From positions 27,491-91,490 of the forward strand of contig JAGPYM010000076.1 in NCBI GenBank assembly GCA_020736575.1: DNA of 64,000 nucleotides, given 5' to 3'. Within the stretch, counting starts at the first letter, position 1. Each line of letters opens with the position of its first letter. The position numbers were made by a program, and so were the translations under genes. The DNA comes from Thelonectria olida. Its lineage: Eukaryota > Ascomycota > Sordariomycetes > Hypocreales > Nectriaceae. Positions 21,325 to 34,080 of the stretch are shown here, one piece after another. The notes under the pieces were generated by a model, which searched no databases, was not told the DNA's origin, and was given only the letters and a program-made list of their open reading frames with translations.

Positions 21325-21910
21325 AGGATTAAATTAATTTTTTATATTACTTTTAATAGTATATTTATATTAACTAATATAAAAATATTAAAAAGTTATA
21401 ATTATTTAAAAAGCTAATTATAAACCGGATAAAAAAGCTTATTATAATAAATATAAGGCTGGGTTTTATATATATTAACTTTTATTATATACTAATATTA
21501 AGCTTATTTTAATAAATAATAATTATTTAAAATGCTTTTTAAGCTTTTTAATTAAATAATTATATTTAAGGAAATTTATATAATTTAATAAATATTAAGC
21601 TATTATATTAGTATTATCTTTTTAAATTATAATTTATTTAATTAATAGAAAGTTAATTATATTAAATTATATATTATATAATTAATTAAATTATATAAAT
21701 TAGGGTTTAAAAAAGTAGTACTTTTATATTAAAAGCTTAAAATATGGTTTTTTAAATAAGGTTTATTTAATAAGAATTTTTATTTAAAAGCTAGTTATAT
21801 ATCTTATAAAAAAGCTTATTATAATAAATATAAAGCTAGGTTTTACTTATATTAACTTTTATAATATACTAGTATTAGGCCTATTTTAATCAATAATAAT
21901 AAAAAGTTTT
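21325..21910 (+). repeat. Repeat family A copy with an internal duplicate of its own end
   Basis: Compared with the cleaner copy at 32490-32945, this copy follows the same order. However, it carries an extra about 120-bp piece (about 21410-21530) that repeats the family's 3' terminal segment (landmarks AAGCTTATTATAATAAATAT, GGCTGGGTTTTA). The same segment appears again at the expected place near 21805-21900. Confidence 0.65.
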
Positions 21911-23239
21911 AAAAGCTTTATTTATTATATTTTAAGCCTTTTAAATAATAATAATATTAGTATTTTTATTCTTTTCTTTCTTTTTAATATTAATTAAACT
22001 TATAATAGTAATAAAATTACTACTAGTATAGTTAGGATTAATTTTATTTAATATAATAAGAAATATATTTAAAATCTTTTTTATAATTTTTATAGCTGTT
22101 TTAATAAAGTTTTTTTTACTTTTAATTTAAGCCTTTTTAAAATTTATATAATTATAAATTAGTATGTTAATTTTATAAAATGCTTTAATAAAAGTCTTAT
22201 AAATTTGCATTTTAATAAGATTTTTAATTTTATAATATTTAGTATTATTAATAAGAGCAGGCTAGTAGCTAAGCTATTTATTAAAACTAGTATTATTAAA
22301 GCTCATTTTAAGCTTTTTAAACTTAGTTTTAATATTTTACTTTTAGTTTTTTATTATAAGTTAAATACTATTAGTAAGTATAATAAGTTTATTATAAATA
22401 TTATAAATTTTAAAATAGTATTATTTAAACTTCTAATATATTTTAAAGTTAATAAAATTAGAAACCTTATTATATTTTCTTTTTACTATTATAAATAGCT
22501 TAAAAACTAAAATATTTCTAAATTATAATCCTACTTACTAAGTCTTACAATTTAATTATAATAAAAACTAAGTTTTCAATCCCTTTTAAATTATACTAAA
22601 TCCAAATATTATTACATATAGCAAGGTTCTTAATAGAATTGATCAAGTTAGTTCAGTCCCTGCGGGAGTTAAGCAAGGTAAGGTTGTAATTCTTAATTAA
22701 CATTTTTATAACTTTTAATTAAGAGAAGAATAGCATTTCTTCAAATTGACTTTTAATTAATATGTTAGCTTATTGCTAATTGAAGAGATTATAATAGTTA
22801 GCTTTTAGGAGTCTTCTCGATCAAATCTGTTGCGGGTATATGTTACCTAGTGTGGAATCAACTTATAGATCTTTTAGTACTCCAGCGGCACCTACGTTCA
22901 TGATAATGATATTACTATCAGGTGATGTTTTTCTCAATCCCATCTACATGGCGTCCCTGATGACCCATGCCTGAATAGCCCGGGTTAAGTGTTGGCAGGC
23001 TGTCCTTGCCATTTCAATTCATCAAGTGAAGTGAAAGTATTCCTGCCGGCCGTAATTGGAGTTAGTGACGGCATTCTCGGAATGATCCCTGACTTATCGC
23101 CGCGCCGTCAGTAAGAAGCGGGATGATGCAAGCAAGTCCAAACACAGAGAGTTTCAGCCTTGATTACATTAAATACCTCTACGGACTGCCCTGCTGATAG
23201 CAATACAGTGCAATTATACAAATGATACCTCAACGCAGA
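21911..23239. other. AT-rich block, then intergenic
   Basis: Strongly AT-rich to about 22620, with a chance 97-codon ORF of Ile/Lys/Asn/Phe only. From 22620 composition recovers; no gene is supported before the F-box gene. Confidence 0.45.
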
Positions 23240-24703
23240 TCACCACTCACTATCAGACTGGTCTTCATCAGTATCAGTCATCTCAGTATCTGAGGAGCCA
23301 AACGTATCATCCTCCTCAGCAGCCTCCTCAGCACCAAACCTCCTCTTCAAATACTCGTCCAGCACAGCCGACTTGAACTCTATTTCCTCTCTTTCGATCC
23401 TCCTACGTTCCAAGTCCGCAGCTTCATTATAGTTGCTCCCGTAAATCCGACGCTTATTCTCTCGCAGCCGCGAAAACACAGCCTCGCAAGCATCGAGATC
23501 GTCGGCTTCAGTAGTCTCTATGTAAGCATCGTTGGACCGCGACCCCGGATTTGGTGGGCAGAAATCTGCGCTTTCACCTCCCCTCTGGTAGCCGCACGTC
23601 TCGATGTAAAATGACGTAATCGGCGACTGGCTCATCGCCAAGAGGATCTCCTTCCACGTGCCAGACTCAAGGTAGACGCCTCTGAGAATGACCTCGTCGA
23701 GGGCTGTGGATTGCTGGATGAGCACCATGAAGGCATCGCCGGTTATCGACAAGCTCTCCAAGCTCAATGACCGCAAGCACAGAGGAGAGAATGCCGACTG
23801 GTCGAGCATCAAGATGTCAGAGCCCTTGATTTTTAGAGAGTGTATATTCTGCGCAAGTGGTAGTAGCTGCCGGATGTACTTGTCGTACGTTTCGTTTGGC
23901 GTTCGAAACCGGAATTCTATGCCCTCGCCATCATCTGTGCTCTGTCCGTAGTGAAGACTGAGATACTTGAGCTGTTGAAAAAGAGACCTTATTGAGTAGC
24001 CACCTGTGTCGTCGTGGTCGTCGTCCAGGAAGTAACCAAAGTCGTATGCAAGGGGTAACGAGAGGTCAACTTCATCTAGCTTATCAAGCTGAGACCTGCG
24101 CATAGCCGTAGCGAACGACTCGAAGAGGTTTACGGTGTCCTGCACGTAGCAGCACACAGGCGGCCAGACGTCCTGCTCCCGGTTGAGGTTATACGGAATA
24201 TCCTCAAAGTCGAGTGTCAAGACCTTGACGCCAGAGAACCTTGGCAAGGTAGTATGGATGACGATGGCCAACCGCGCGAGATATTTCAGGTTCTTTTTCT
24301 TATCCTTCTTCAACCTTGCGTCGTGAACGTCAAAGCCAGTCACAGGCTGGACTTTGACGCAGATCTCTAGGCGACAGACGAGGTGGCGCAGTGGACGACT
24401 TTTTGATAATTGCTGAAGGCGCTGTACACCGCTGCTGCTGCTGATGACGACATGCTGAAACAGCAATGGCGTGACCAGCTGGTGGAACAGCCGGTTGACT
24501 GAACGCAGAGAACACAAGTTGGCTCGAAGGTTGACCCCTTTCAGTTTATACCGACCCAGCGGCGGATCGTATCCGCCGAAGCGATGTCTTTCAAAACCGT
24601 CGTGGACATGCAACAGGATCTATGCTGGGTTAGTGGGCCTGGGAAGACGTGATGGTCTGGCTTTCACCTGTTGCAGCACTTCGAGTGGGAGTTTTACGAT
24701 CAT
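23240..24703 (-). CDS. F-box protein
   Basis: A putative SCF ubiquitin-ligase substrate adaptor. Exon 1 (24668-24703) encodes MIVKLPLEVLQQ. A 48-bp intron (24620-24667; GTGAAA, branch CTAAC, TAG) joins it to ILLHVHD. The result is an F-box (LPLEVLQQILLHV...LCSLRSVNRLFHQLVTPLLFQHVVI, about residues 4-65), with a glycine-rich insertion between its first helices. The product is about 471 residues. The middle has leucine-spaced stretches (LKYLSLHYG, IHSLKIKG, LRSLSLESLSI, LDEVILRGVYLES) resembling degenerate leucine-rich repeats. The C-terminus is charged, ending in an Asp/Glu-rich tail. It appears intact. The substrate is unknown; such genes are numerous and fast-evolving in these fungi. Confidence 0.8.
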
Positions 24704-25505
24704 GGCTGTGACAGGGGCCGAGGTTGTGGGTTGACGATGGCAAAGTGGTTCAGGTTCCTACTCGGTTTTATCCACCATTCCACAGCAGCCATGCCTGGTG
24801 AGTGCGGATTTGCTGACAACCGAGGCGCCCCGAATGTGTATCCGTGACGCCCCACTTCACCCAACATCATTGGTGTTCGCCAGCTTTCCCCAAATTTCTC
24901 GCTCTTCCTCTTTAACCTCTATCGACTTCGGCCCGCCAGCTTCTGTAGATCCGATTCTATGCTAAGGAACATGTGATTCTAGGCTCTTCTAAGGCGCTCG
25001 ACTCGCCCCGTTCTTTGCGTCCTGCTACCTACAGTCGCCCCCCAGTGCTCGACTTGGTCTGATTATGGCTCGATCCTGACTTGCCCGAGGATCTGGGTTT
25101 GTTCCATGAATTTGATGACCTTTGCTACTACTTTAGGCTCGATCAATAATGCCCGGAGGTTGTTGTATCCTAGAATTGGCCCAGCTCTCGGTTCCGGATT
25201 GCGGCGTGCTTCCTGCATCACAGTCGTTTGTTGGTGCTGTAGCCACAGCAGCTGTCAGGACGACTGAAGGCAACGCAGTTGCTGCTTCGCGAATTAGAGA
25301 ATCGGTTGGCAGAGAGTGTCTATCAGCAGGCCCAGGACTCTAGCGTGACAACCCCGCCGGCGATACCAAGTTGTGCGTGGGATTTACCACTGCGATGTTG
25401 TGATTTGAGGAGCAAGCCTGGTCTGGCTGGATATGGAAGGCATCGTCAATTAGGCGGACCGTGGGGTAGCGAGAACATTCCTAGAGAACCAGGGCTTGTT
25501 TTTTT
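24704..25505. other. Intergenic; no gene supported
   Basis: Moderate GC. The plus strand at about 25149-25518 has two overlapping open frames (including LLRELENRLAESVYQQAQDSS) that look like gene debris without a recognisable family. It ends at the sharp border of the AT-rich block. Confidence 0.35.
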
Positions 25506-25779
25506 AAAGAGTTATTAAATATAATGATTTCTCGCATGTTTGCTTGGGCACTCTTTATTTATTGCGCTTGTAAATGCTTAACTAATAACTTATAATATTT
25601 TAAATATTTTTTTTATAATTTTACGCTTTTAGTAAAATGAGAGTTTTTTTATTTTTTATATTACTTATATTATATTTTTATATTTACTTTTTTTAATTTT
25701 ATAAAAATATTTAAAATAATTAATTATTAAATAAATTATAATTAATAATTAAAAAAATAAAATAGCTTATAATTAAACC

Positions 25780-26140
25780 TTATTTTATAATTAGTAATTT
25801 TTATTATTATATAAACTTTTTAATATATTTTACTATTTAATTACTTTATTATATTTCTATTAGTTTAAATACTTTTAAACTTATTTTTAATTTTTTATAA
25901 ACTTTTTTTTTATTTAACTTTTTTAATTTCTTACTTTTTTAACTTTTATATTTACTTAATTTACTTTTTATTTTTTAATTTTTCTTTCTTTTAAATAACT
26001 ATTTAAATTATTATTATTATATATAATAGCTTTAAAAGTTATAGTTTATAAGTAATTAATTAAATTATTTAAATAAATTACTTATTATTATTATAAAATA
26101 GGTTTTTTTTTCTTTTTTAAAAAATTAAATAAAGGTTTTA
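25780..26140 (+). repeat. Repeat family C copy
   Basis: Aligns by eye with 62780-63130 and 20860-21240, starting ATTAGTAATTTTTATTATTA and passing through TATATATAATAGCTTTAAAA. Confidence 0.65.
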
Positions 26141-26364
26141 ACTTTTTATTTAAAAAAGTTATAATAGTATTAATATATATTATAACTTATATTTAGTTAA
26201 TAATAATATATTAAACTATTTTAATAAATTTTTATTTAATTATATAATAATTATTTAAATTTATTTTAACTTATTTTCTAAGTTAAAATAAATTATTAAT
26301 AAGTTTATTTTAAATTATTTAATAAACTTTTATAAATCTTTTAATAATATTTAATATATAAGTA

Positions 26365-26575
26365 TATTCTTTTAATTTATAAATATATTTTTTTAATATA
26401 TAAATATATTTCTTTAAAATATAAATATATCTTTTTAATATATAAATATATTATTTTAATATATAAATATATTATTTTAATATATAAATATATTTTTTTA
26501 ATATATTAAATATATCTTTTTAATATATTAAATATATTTTTTTAATATATTAAATAAATATAAATATTTTAGTTT
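26365..26575 (+). repeat. About 21-bp AT minisatellite
   Basis: About ten imperfect tandem units of the type TTTTTAATATATAAATATA. Later units shift to TTTTTAATATATTAAATATA. Confidence 0.75.
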
Positions 26576-27410
26576 TTAATATATAATTTAAATATATTTA
26601 CTTATTTTAAATATATTATTAAATATAATAATTTATTACTTTTTATATCCTATTTAAATTTTAATATTTTAATCTTTTTATTAATATAAATTTAAAACTT
26701 TTTAGTTTTTTTTATTAAAAATTAATTAAATTATTATAATATATATTAAATCTTTTAATTAAAATCTTATTATTTAAAGTAATTAAATTAACTTTTAATT
26801 AATAGTTAATAATATATTTATATTTAATAATATAAAAAGAATTAAATATTATATCTTTTTAAATACTTTTTAAAGTTTTTTACTAGTTTAATATATTTAA
26901 AAAAGTTTATAAATTTTAATATATAATAAATAATTATCTAAATTTTATTATTTAATTAAATTATATTATATTTTATTAATAAAAAGTTAAATACTTTAAT
27001 TATTATATATTATATTATTAGTTAAATTATATAAATTAAAATTAAATAAAAAAGTACTTTTATATTAAAAGTTTAAAATAAAGTTTTTTAATTAAAATAT
27101 ATTTAATAAAAACCTATATTTTAAAACTAATTATAAGCTTTATTAAAAGCTTATTATAATAAATTTAAAGCTAGGGTTTAATTTATATTCACTTTTTTTA
27201 TATATTTTAATTATTAGCTTTTTAAATAATAATAATAATAACTATTTAAAATATTCTTTAAATATTTTAATTTAATTAATATATTTAAAACAGTTTATAT
27301 AATTTAATAAATATTAAACTATTATATTAATATTATTCTTTTAAATTATAATTTATTTAATTTATAAAAAGCTAGCTATATTAAATTATTATTTATAATA
27401 TTTTATATTT

Positions 27411-27806
27411 TTTATAACTAGCCCTATTTTATATTATTTTATAAAGGGAAAACTTTTAGCTTTTAAATATATATAAAATTAAATACCCTATAAGCAATTA
27501 GTTATAATTATATAATTAACTAACTAATAGCTAATATTATATGCCTTAGCTTTTAAAACTAGCTTTTAACTCTTATAATAGTAAGAAATTTACTAATTAT
27601 ACCTAATTATTTATATATTAATATATAAGCTAATTAGAAAGCCCTTTTTATATAGCCTAGAAGTATTATAAAATTTACTTACACTTAACTAGCTACTAAA
27701 TATTAGAATTAAACTAACTATAGTCTTTTTTTATTTCTAATATAAGTTCCTAATTTAAAAGGTTTAGCTTAATTGTAACTAGAACATACTATTATACCCC
27801 AAGCTA
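27411..27806 (+). repeat. Repeat family B copy nested in family A
   Basis: Matches about 60540-60960 (landmarks ACTAGCCCTATTTTATATTA, GAAAGCCCTTTT, CACTTAACTAGCTACTA). Family A sequence lies on both sides (about 27270-27410 and 27806-28025), so B appears inserted into A. A CTATATTAAATTAT stretch occurs at both borders, but family A itself is repetitive there, so a target duplication is only possible. Confidence 0.6.
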
Positions 27807-28601
27807 GAGCTATATTAAATTATATAAATTAAAATTAAATAAAGTAATACTTTTATATTAAAAGCTTAAAATAAGGTTTTTATATACAATTTATTTAATA
27901 AGAATTTTTATTTAAAAACTAATAATAAATTTAATAAAAAGCTTATTATAATAATATTATATTAAGTTTTATTTATATTAGCTATTATTATATATTAATA
28001 TTGAACTTATTTTAATAAATAATATATTTTATTATAATTATTTTACTTATTTATTTAATATATAAAAAGTACTAGTTTTAAGTATATATTATATTAAACT
28101 TTTATTTTTTTTTATTTTTATAATTTATTTTACTTTTTTTTTTAACTTTTCTTATTAAAAGTTATATTGTTTCCTTTTTTACTCTTTATTAATTAGCTAA
28201 TTTGCTTAAATATTAAAAGTAATCATTTAAAACTAGTAATTTAATAAGTTCTATTATTTAAATATATATAATTAATTTACTTTTAATTTTTTTTATTTTT
28301 ATATACTATTTTAAAAATTTAATTAAAACTTAAATATTACTTTTAATTATTATACTATAAATTATACTAATTATATTAATAGTTTAAACTTTATAAAATA
28401 AAAAGACTAACTTAAAAAACTATATTATACCTATTATCTACTTAAAGTGCAAGGCAGCAATAAGAAGAGTGCATCAAACAGTAATAGGATCGCTAGCTAC
28501 GGATGAAAAGCTTTGTTCTAGGTTAGATAGAGACCGGAAAATGAACAGAGTATATACTGCGCCGTGCACCAGGTTTCATATTGCTCTTATACTACCATAT
28601 T

Positions 28602-29126
28602 TTAAGTCTGGTTCATTTGGTGAACTATAGCGATGCACATGTTGGCTTTCCATACTACTCTTATTAGAATCTGCTTACAATAGTGAAAGAGTTCCTTGGA
28701 CTTGAACGGTATATTAATAGTAAGATAATCAAGGGGATTTAGTGTTAAGTGGATGGTATCGTTCATGATTCCTTGACAGAATATTGCTTCGGGTTGTTTC
28801 AGAGCCTCGTGGCTGATACGAATGTCATTCCTTCCCATGGCCGAGGCGGTTTCTGCTGTGCTCTCCGCTCGCGTAGCGGGATTGAGGGAGCAGGATAATG
28901 GCAAACTCTTGACGTCCTGGATCGAAGACAGATTCCGCTACATAAGTGGTCTTGAGTCAGTTGAGGGATCATTCAACCCAAGACGTTTGTTGTGGCTGAC
29001 GGTGACATACCGCATTGGATGCTGCTCGTCGCAGCGCACACGGCGTCTCCGGCATTCCAAGCAACCCGTTCGATCACGGGTATGCTGCCTTCGCTCAGTG
29101 GCTTGGTCTCTTTGCGAATCGAGCAT
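28602..29126 (-). pseudogene. Zn2Cys6 transcription factor, broken or truncated
   Basis: Starting at Met 29126 the minus strand reads RTGCLECRRRRVRCDEQHPM, the first half of a Zn2Cys6 cluster. A GTATGT donor follows at the position where many such genes have an intron. After an acceptor near 28955 the expected second half is degenerate (HLC...C...VCHY) and in an incompatible phase, followed by PSIPLRERRA. Another frame continues with NPLDYLTINIPFKSKELFHYC, typical of the start of the fungal activator region. The sequence then ends at an AT-rich block. The gene is therefore frame-broken and lacks most of its regulatory domain. RIP leakage from the adjacent desert is a plausible cause. Confidence 0.6.
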
Positions 29127-29139
29127 GGTTAAATAGGAG

Positions 29140-29546
29140 GTAGTCTGTTTAAGGTATTCAAGCCACCTGTGTGCTAATGTCAATAGCGATAAGGTGCGTT
29201 TGCGCCCCGAAGGGGTTAGTTGGTGGCTAATTGTTGTAAGGCGGTAAAACACGGCACAATGCAGATCTTATCCCGACGATAAACAGCTATCAGGTAGCAC
29301 TAAATTCACCCATTGTCCAACAGCGGTTATTCAAGGCATGAACCTGGAAGACGTAGCCAACACAGCCCCACGCCAGGGGATTTCAAATCCAGGCACAGTG
29401 ATGTAATAACACCTGATTAACAGGTCGCTCCGCCTCGTCTATAAGCACAGGTCACGTTTCAAGCATAGTGCCCCGGCATTTTACCTCCACTCAAGTGATT
29501 CATCTTCCTTTTATCTCCCAACACTCATTCTCCCACGCAACTGAAG
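29140..29546. other. Intergenic, promoter side of the DUF7730-like gene
   Basis: No gene seen; contains the leader of the next gene. Confidence 0.4.
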
Positions 29547-30911
29547 ATGGCACAGGACTTGGACGAAGACATCGGTTCTAACCCTTACGACACACGCTCC
29601 GCGGTGAAAGATGCGAGAACTAGAGCCTTGGAACGACTCCCACGTCTCCCTAAACCCCGACCTCGTCAGTTGACTCCGCTTGGTTTCCGAGAAGGCCCAA
29701 CAGCCGCGTTCCAAACATGCACGTACTTCAGGATCCCTCCGGACATCAGGCGACATATCCTGCGCCTCGCTTTTGGAGATCGTCGCATTCACATGGACCT
29801 TTCCTATAGCCACCCAGACGCACCTCTTGCTACGAATCGGTCCACCGCCAATCATCACTGTGGCATTGGCAGTGCCTTCGTCGTCAACAAAAGAGAACGA
29901 ATCGTCGATGACACTCAACCAGAATGCTGGCACTGGTGGAGTTCTGTTTGCCATCGCCTGCCGCCGGGCTATGAATCCAAGTCGACAGGCCCGATGACGT
30001 ATCTAGGTCCTAATGGTCCTTGGGCCGACACTTGTCGCCTTGGCCAGGCAGAGCACTGTCATTCATGGCCAGGCCGAATGCCATCTAAATGCCGCATTGG
30101 AATCATGGGCTGGCTATTATCCTGCCGCCAGAAGTAAGCGAGGAATTGGGTTTGGAGGTTTGCATAATGACTGATAGGAATTGGTAGTTACAATGAGGCC
30201 ATCGATGTCTTGTACTCTACCAATACCATAGTAATGACAGGCGTAGAGATGCTCACCCATCTTCCGGAACTCCTATTGCCACAACGCCTCGCATATATAG
30301 CTTCGCTCGAGATTAGTTGGCCGCTTCACATTCGATTCATCGATAAATCCTTTTTTATCGTCGACGAGGCTCACCTGAAGGTAATCCTACAACATTTAGC
30401 TACCGAGTTCCCTCGCCTTCGCCATCTTTACCTTTCGCTCGAGGAATCAGACTCGCTTAAACTTTTAACGGAGAGGGAGTGTGTGGAGGTTATTGAGAGA
30501 ATGTTTAACCAGTCTACACAATGGATGTCAACGCTAAGCGAGTGCGCAATCGCTCTGCCTCGTAAAATTTTCGATTCTATATTTGACAACTTGGCAATTG
30601 TGCGGGATGGGACTACTGCTCGTTATGTCCAGTCGTACCATCAAATTTGGCGGGGGATGCAAGGCGGGATGAGTCTCATACGGCTGCCGTTCGTCAATAG
30701 CTATCCCAGGCCTCCATACCACTTAGCCCAATCTAGTGCTCAACGTACCGGATACTGGCTCCTCCACGGATCAAACGAGCCCGAAAAGCCTGAGAGCCCA
30801 TATGCTCATACAGACGGGTGCATGGCTGATGATATGAATGAGTTTATAGATCTGGATGATTTTGAGTTTACCGCGGAAGTTCTAGCATCTTTTGATTCCC
30901 CGGAGAATTAG
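29547..30911 (+). CDS. DUF7730-type hypothetical protein
   Basis: Exon 1 is 29547-30133, intron 30134-30187 (GTAAGC, branch CTGAT, TAG) and exon 2 30188-30911, giving 436 residues. The junction restores GWLLSCRQ-N-YNEAIDVLYSTNTIVM, the most conserved part of a widespread ascomycete family of unknown function. Upstream, FRIPPDIRRHILRLAFGDRRIHMDL fits the same family, which looks like an F-box-related fold opening followed by a cupin-free alpha/beta region. There is no signal peptide or membrane segment. The C-terminus is acidic (FIDLDDFEFTAEV). It appears intact. The family name comes from motif memory and should be confirmed by profile search; the role is unknown. Confidence 0.75.
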
Positions 30912-30958
30912 TCTATGTATGAAGTTGGAGGCTTATTCTTTGTGCCGTGCGAGTTTCT

Positions 30959-32492
30959 ATGAGTCTGGTCTCTGCGACCCAGAACCCAGGACAGACATCA
31001 GAAGCCGCGGTTCCATCAACCCATGGCGGCTCTGATACCACACAGGTAGATCAATCGGAGACAGTGGTGACGGGTAGTGACAGTGCTATCGCAACCTATG
31101 TCCCTACGCAGGACCCAGACTACACCTCTTTCAAAAAGACTGTTACCACCACTGATGATGATGGTGGCCTGATCGTCATTTGGCCTGGAGGCTGGTTCTG
31201 GAAGGTGATTGGAGACATACTACCAACCAATCTACCTAGTGCTCCTACTACGAATCCTGATCCCAATGACCCTGATGACGACCCCGATGACGATAAGCCG
31301 TCATCAACGGGGCCGTCGTCGGTGGAAGCATCAACGACGGAAGCTTCATCAACAGAGGGTTCAACAACAGAGGCGTCGACGACGGAGTCATCCACCGCTG
31401 AGTGTACTACTACCGAGGTGCCTGAGTGCACCAGGACGATTTCATACATCTCCCTATCAGCATCATATACAACGTAAGTATAGCCATCAAAGACGTTTTA
31501 TGACTCAGGAGAATCCTAACATCGTGATCAGCACTGAGCTGGGAGAATGCCTCACGGTCGTCAGCTGCGCAACGCAAAGCACCACCACCACAACCATCAT
31601 GCCAGATATCATCAGCTTCGGAGATTTCGAGTCCCCTACAGAAACTCCTCCCGCTGATCAATTCTCTGCAGACATCGATGACGACACGGGAAAATATCTC
31701 GAAGACTTGTTTGAGGAGGAAGGGATCTCCCTAGACGACGACGCAGCAGCAATTGCTGATCCCGAGTGTGCCAGCGACAGATCTGGCCTCGACATGAGTT
31801 GTTTTACAGGTGCCTTTCCCGCCTTCTGTGGAGATGTCACGGACGGTGACAATAAAACACTCTCGGAGAACATTACAGGCAGCGACATGGTGTCCAGTAG
31901 CAAGTTGAAGCGAGATCGATGGGCCATGTTGCCAAGAACACGATCCAAGCTCATCAGACGCGCAAGCAAGTGCGAGGGCTACTCTATCGAGTTCAGCTGG
32001 GAAGCGGAAGATGACGGCAACTGTATGGAAAGTTGCGCTGGAGCAATGGGCAAATTCACTCTGTCGTGCGGACTGGGGTTGGAGGCCCTGAGCGGCATGG
32101 CCAACAACGATAGCCTCGATGTCGGGTGCGGCACGTACAGCTACCGGGTTATCAAGGACGAGAGCAAAACTACCACTTCTGCTGCGGTAACATCAACTGC
32201 AGAGGCGACATCCATTACCGAAGAGGCCACTACTACCACCGAAGCGACGACGACAACGTCGATACCCGCAAACTACACACCGCTCGTCACGCAAGCTCCC
32301 GACTGTCTCAAGGCAAACGATGAAGACCACAAGGCCATTGATCCAGGCACGCAGGACAAGTACTCCGGAGAGTTCAGCGGCGAAACACCAGACAACGGAT
32401 ATGACATCACCCCAAATCACGCTTTCCAGTGGTCAGAAAAGTCAAAAGGCGTGGTGTACGAGTACACCGTCAGCTTAAAAGGACTAGGTTAA
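30959..32492 (+). CDS. Thr/Ser-rich secreted-type protein, truncated
   Basis: Two exons joined by intron 31474-31531 (GTAAGT, branch CTAAC, CAG) give about 490 residues. The product begins with a Thr-rich stretch and the pattern FKKTVTTTDDDGGLIVIWPGGWFWK. An Asp/Pro run and Thr/Glu/Ser-rich linker with Cys pairs follow (ECTTTEVPEC; GECLTVVSC), then an acidic region. A Cys-containing domain (CEGYSIEFSW...CMESCAGAMGKFTLSC...VGCGTYSY) comes next and then a second Thr-rich linker. The layout resembles the C-terminal halves of large secreted fungal proteins such as subgroup-C chitinases, but no catalytic domain is present. No signal peptide is found at Met 30959, so the 5' end is probably missing. 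The stop at 32490-32492 lies at the edge of repeat A, suggesting 3' truncation by insertion. Confidence 0.5.
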
Positions 32493-32945
32493 TTCTTTAT
32501 ATTACTTTTAGTAATATATTTATATTAGCTAATATAGGAATATTAAGAAATTATAATTATTTAAAATACTTTCTAAACTCTCTAGTTAAATAAATATATT
32601 TAAGGAAATTTATATAATATAATAGATATTAAGCTATTATATTAATATTATCTTTTTAAATTATAATATATTTAATTAATAAGAAGTTAGCTATATTAAG
32701 TTATATATTATATAATTAATTAAGTTATATAAACTAGAGTTTAAAAGAATAGTACTTTTATATTAAAAGCTTAAAATATAGTTTATTAAATAAGGTTTAC
32801 TTAATAAGGATTTTTATTTAAAAGCTAATTATAAATCCTTTAAAAAACCTTATTATAATAAATATAAGGCTGGGTTTTACTTATATTAACCTTTATTATA
32901 TACTAGTACTAGGCTTATTTTAATAAATAATAATATATTTTAAAG
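32490..32945 (+). repeat. Repeat family A, fullest copy
   Basis: About 455 bp starting TTCTTTATATTACTTTTAGT and ending near TTATTTTAATAAATAATAAT. It is used here as the reference for family A. It abuts the end of the preceding coding sequence. Confidence 0.7.
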
Positions 32946-34080
32946 CTTTAAAAATTGAGAAATATTAAAAATAAAAAGTAATAAAAATTTTATTAATTTT
33001 AAAGGGCCCACATTTTATTTATAAAATAGAGTATAAATTTTTAAAGTAAAATACTAGTATTAGTAAATACTTTATAGTAAAATATTTATTTTCTTTAAAA
33101 AGTAATTTAATCTTATTAAATTGTAAGTAGAGTAGCTAGGAAAATATTTTCCCAAGTTTCTTTATAACTTTTGCCTTATTTTTTAAGAAGATCACTTAGC
33201 TGTTATTATACATTTGCAATAAATAGAAGTAATTGAGCTATAGACGGGGAGTAAGAGAAGTGCCCTTCTCTTAGCTTCTTGAAATGTAAGGAACCTCGAT
33301 ATCATCCGGCGCAGTGCAGCTGATCTTTTTTCAGAGCTAATCGTCTAACAGCTTATCTTAGCGAAAATGTACCTATAATCGTAGGCGTCTGGCGCAGGTA
33401 TTTTGGTGTGTTGCGAAATGTACCTCATTGTTGCCACCTCACTGGTGATAAATAGCTAGAGTTATTCCTATGTTTTTCGGGGCTCTCTTGGTGGACGATG
33501 TCGACCTGGATCAGTTGATCCTTCAGTCTCAAACTCAACCTAAGTATTCTAAACTACGGGTGAGTTCTTTCACGCGAAGAATTGGGCGAGGAGCTGAAAG
33601 ATCTGGAGAGCGTCATTCTAGATGTTACTACGTGTCTTATGCGAATAACCGTTGTCACATCGTATCACTAAGGCTGCTCTGACACACGGGCTGTCTGACC
33701 AACAGGATCAAACTTGGATGAAATAGATAGTGAGGAAAGCCCCGTCACAGCTGACAAATACGACCCTATCCAAGGAAGGATAAAACAGGTCAACTTCAGC
33801 CACTCAATTAGTTCGAAATCAAGAGCTTCAACGCAGTCAAAAATCCCCCGTTGAATGTGACAACCGTTTACTACTTAAGTAGAAATAAGATTGTCGTCGA
33901 GATGCCCGACAACGCGACTGATGATAGAACCGCATTTGACAAATTCAGCATTCCTGCTCCTGCAGTTAAAGTGGCTATCAATGGTGACGCCGTTAAACTC
34001 GACAATACCGCCGCAGACGCAGTTACGGCCTGTGAGCCTGAGTTTTGTCCTTGTAACTCTGTAGGTAACTGCATAACACT
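32946..34080. other. AT-rich tail, then intergenic
   Basis: AT-rich to about 33130. A 77-codon plus-strand ORF at 33851-34084 (ending ACEPEFCPCNSVGNCITL) is Cys-containing but lacks a signal peptide and opens with an alternative codon. It is not called. Confidence 0.35.

Larger units (their letters stand above)
25506..28440. repeat. 2.9-kb RIP desert
   Basis: Nearly pure A/T with CpA and TpG very scarce. It contains recognisable copies of families C (25780-26140), A (26820-27240 and 27270-28025) and B (27411-27806) plus a short AT minisatellite. No gene. Confidence 0.85.

Noticed and set aside
22205..22498. 97-codon ORF in AT-rich DNA
   Set aside because: Only Ile/Lys/Asn/Phe/Leu/Ser codons in a RIP block where stops happen to be absent; no motif.
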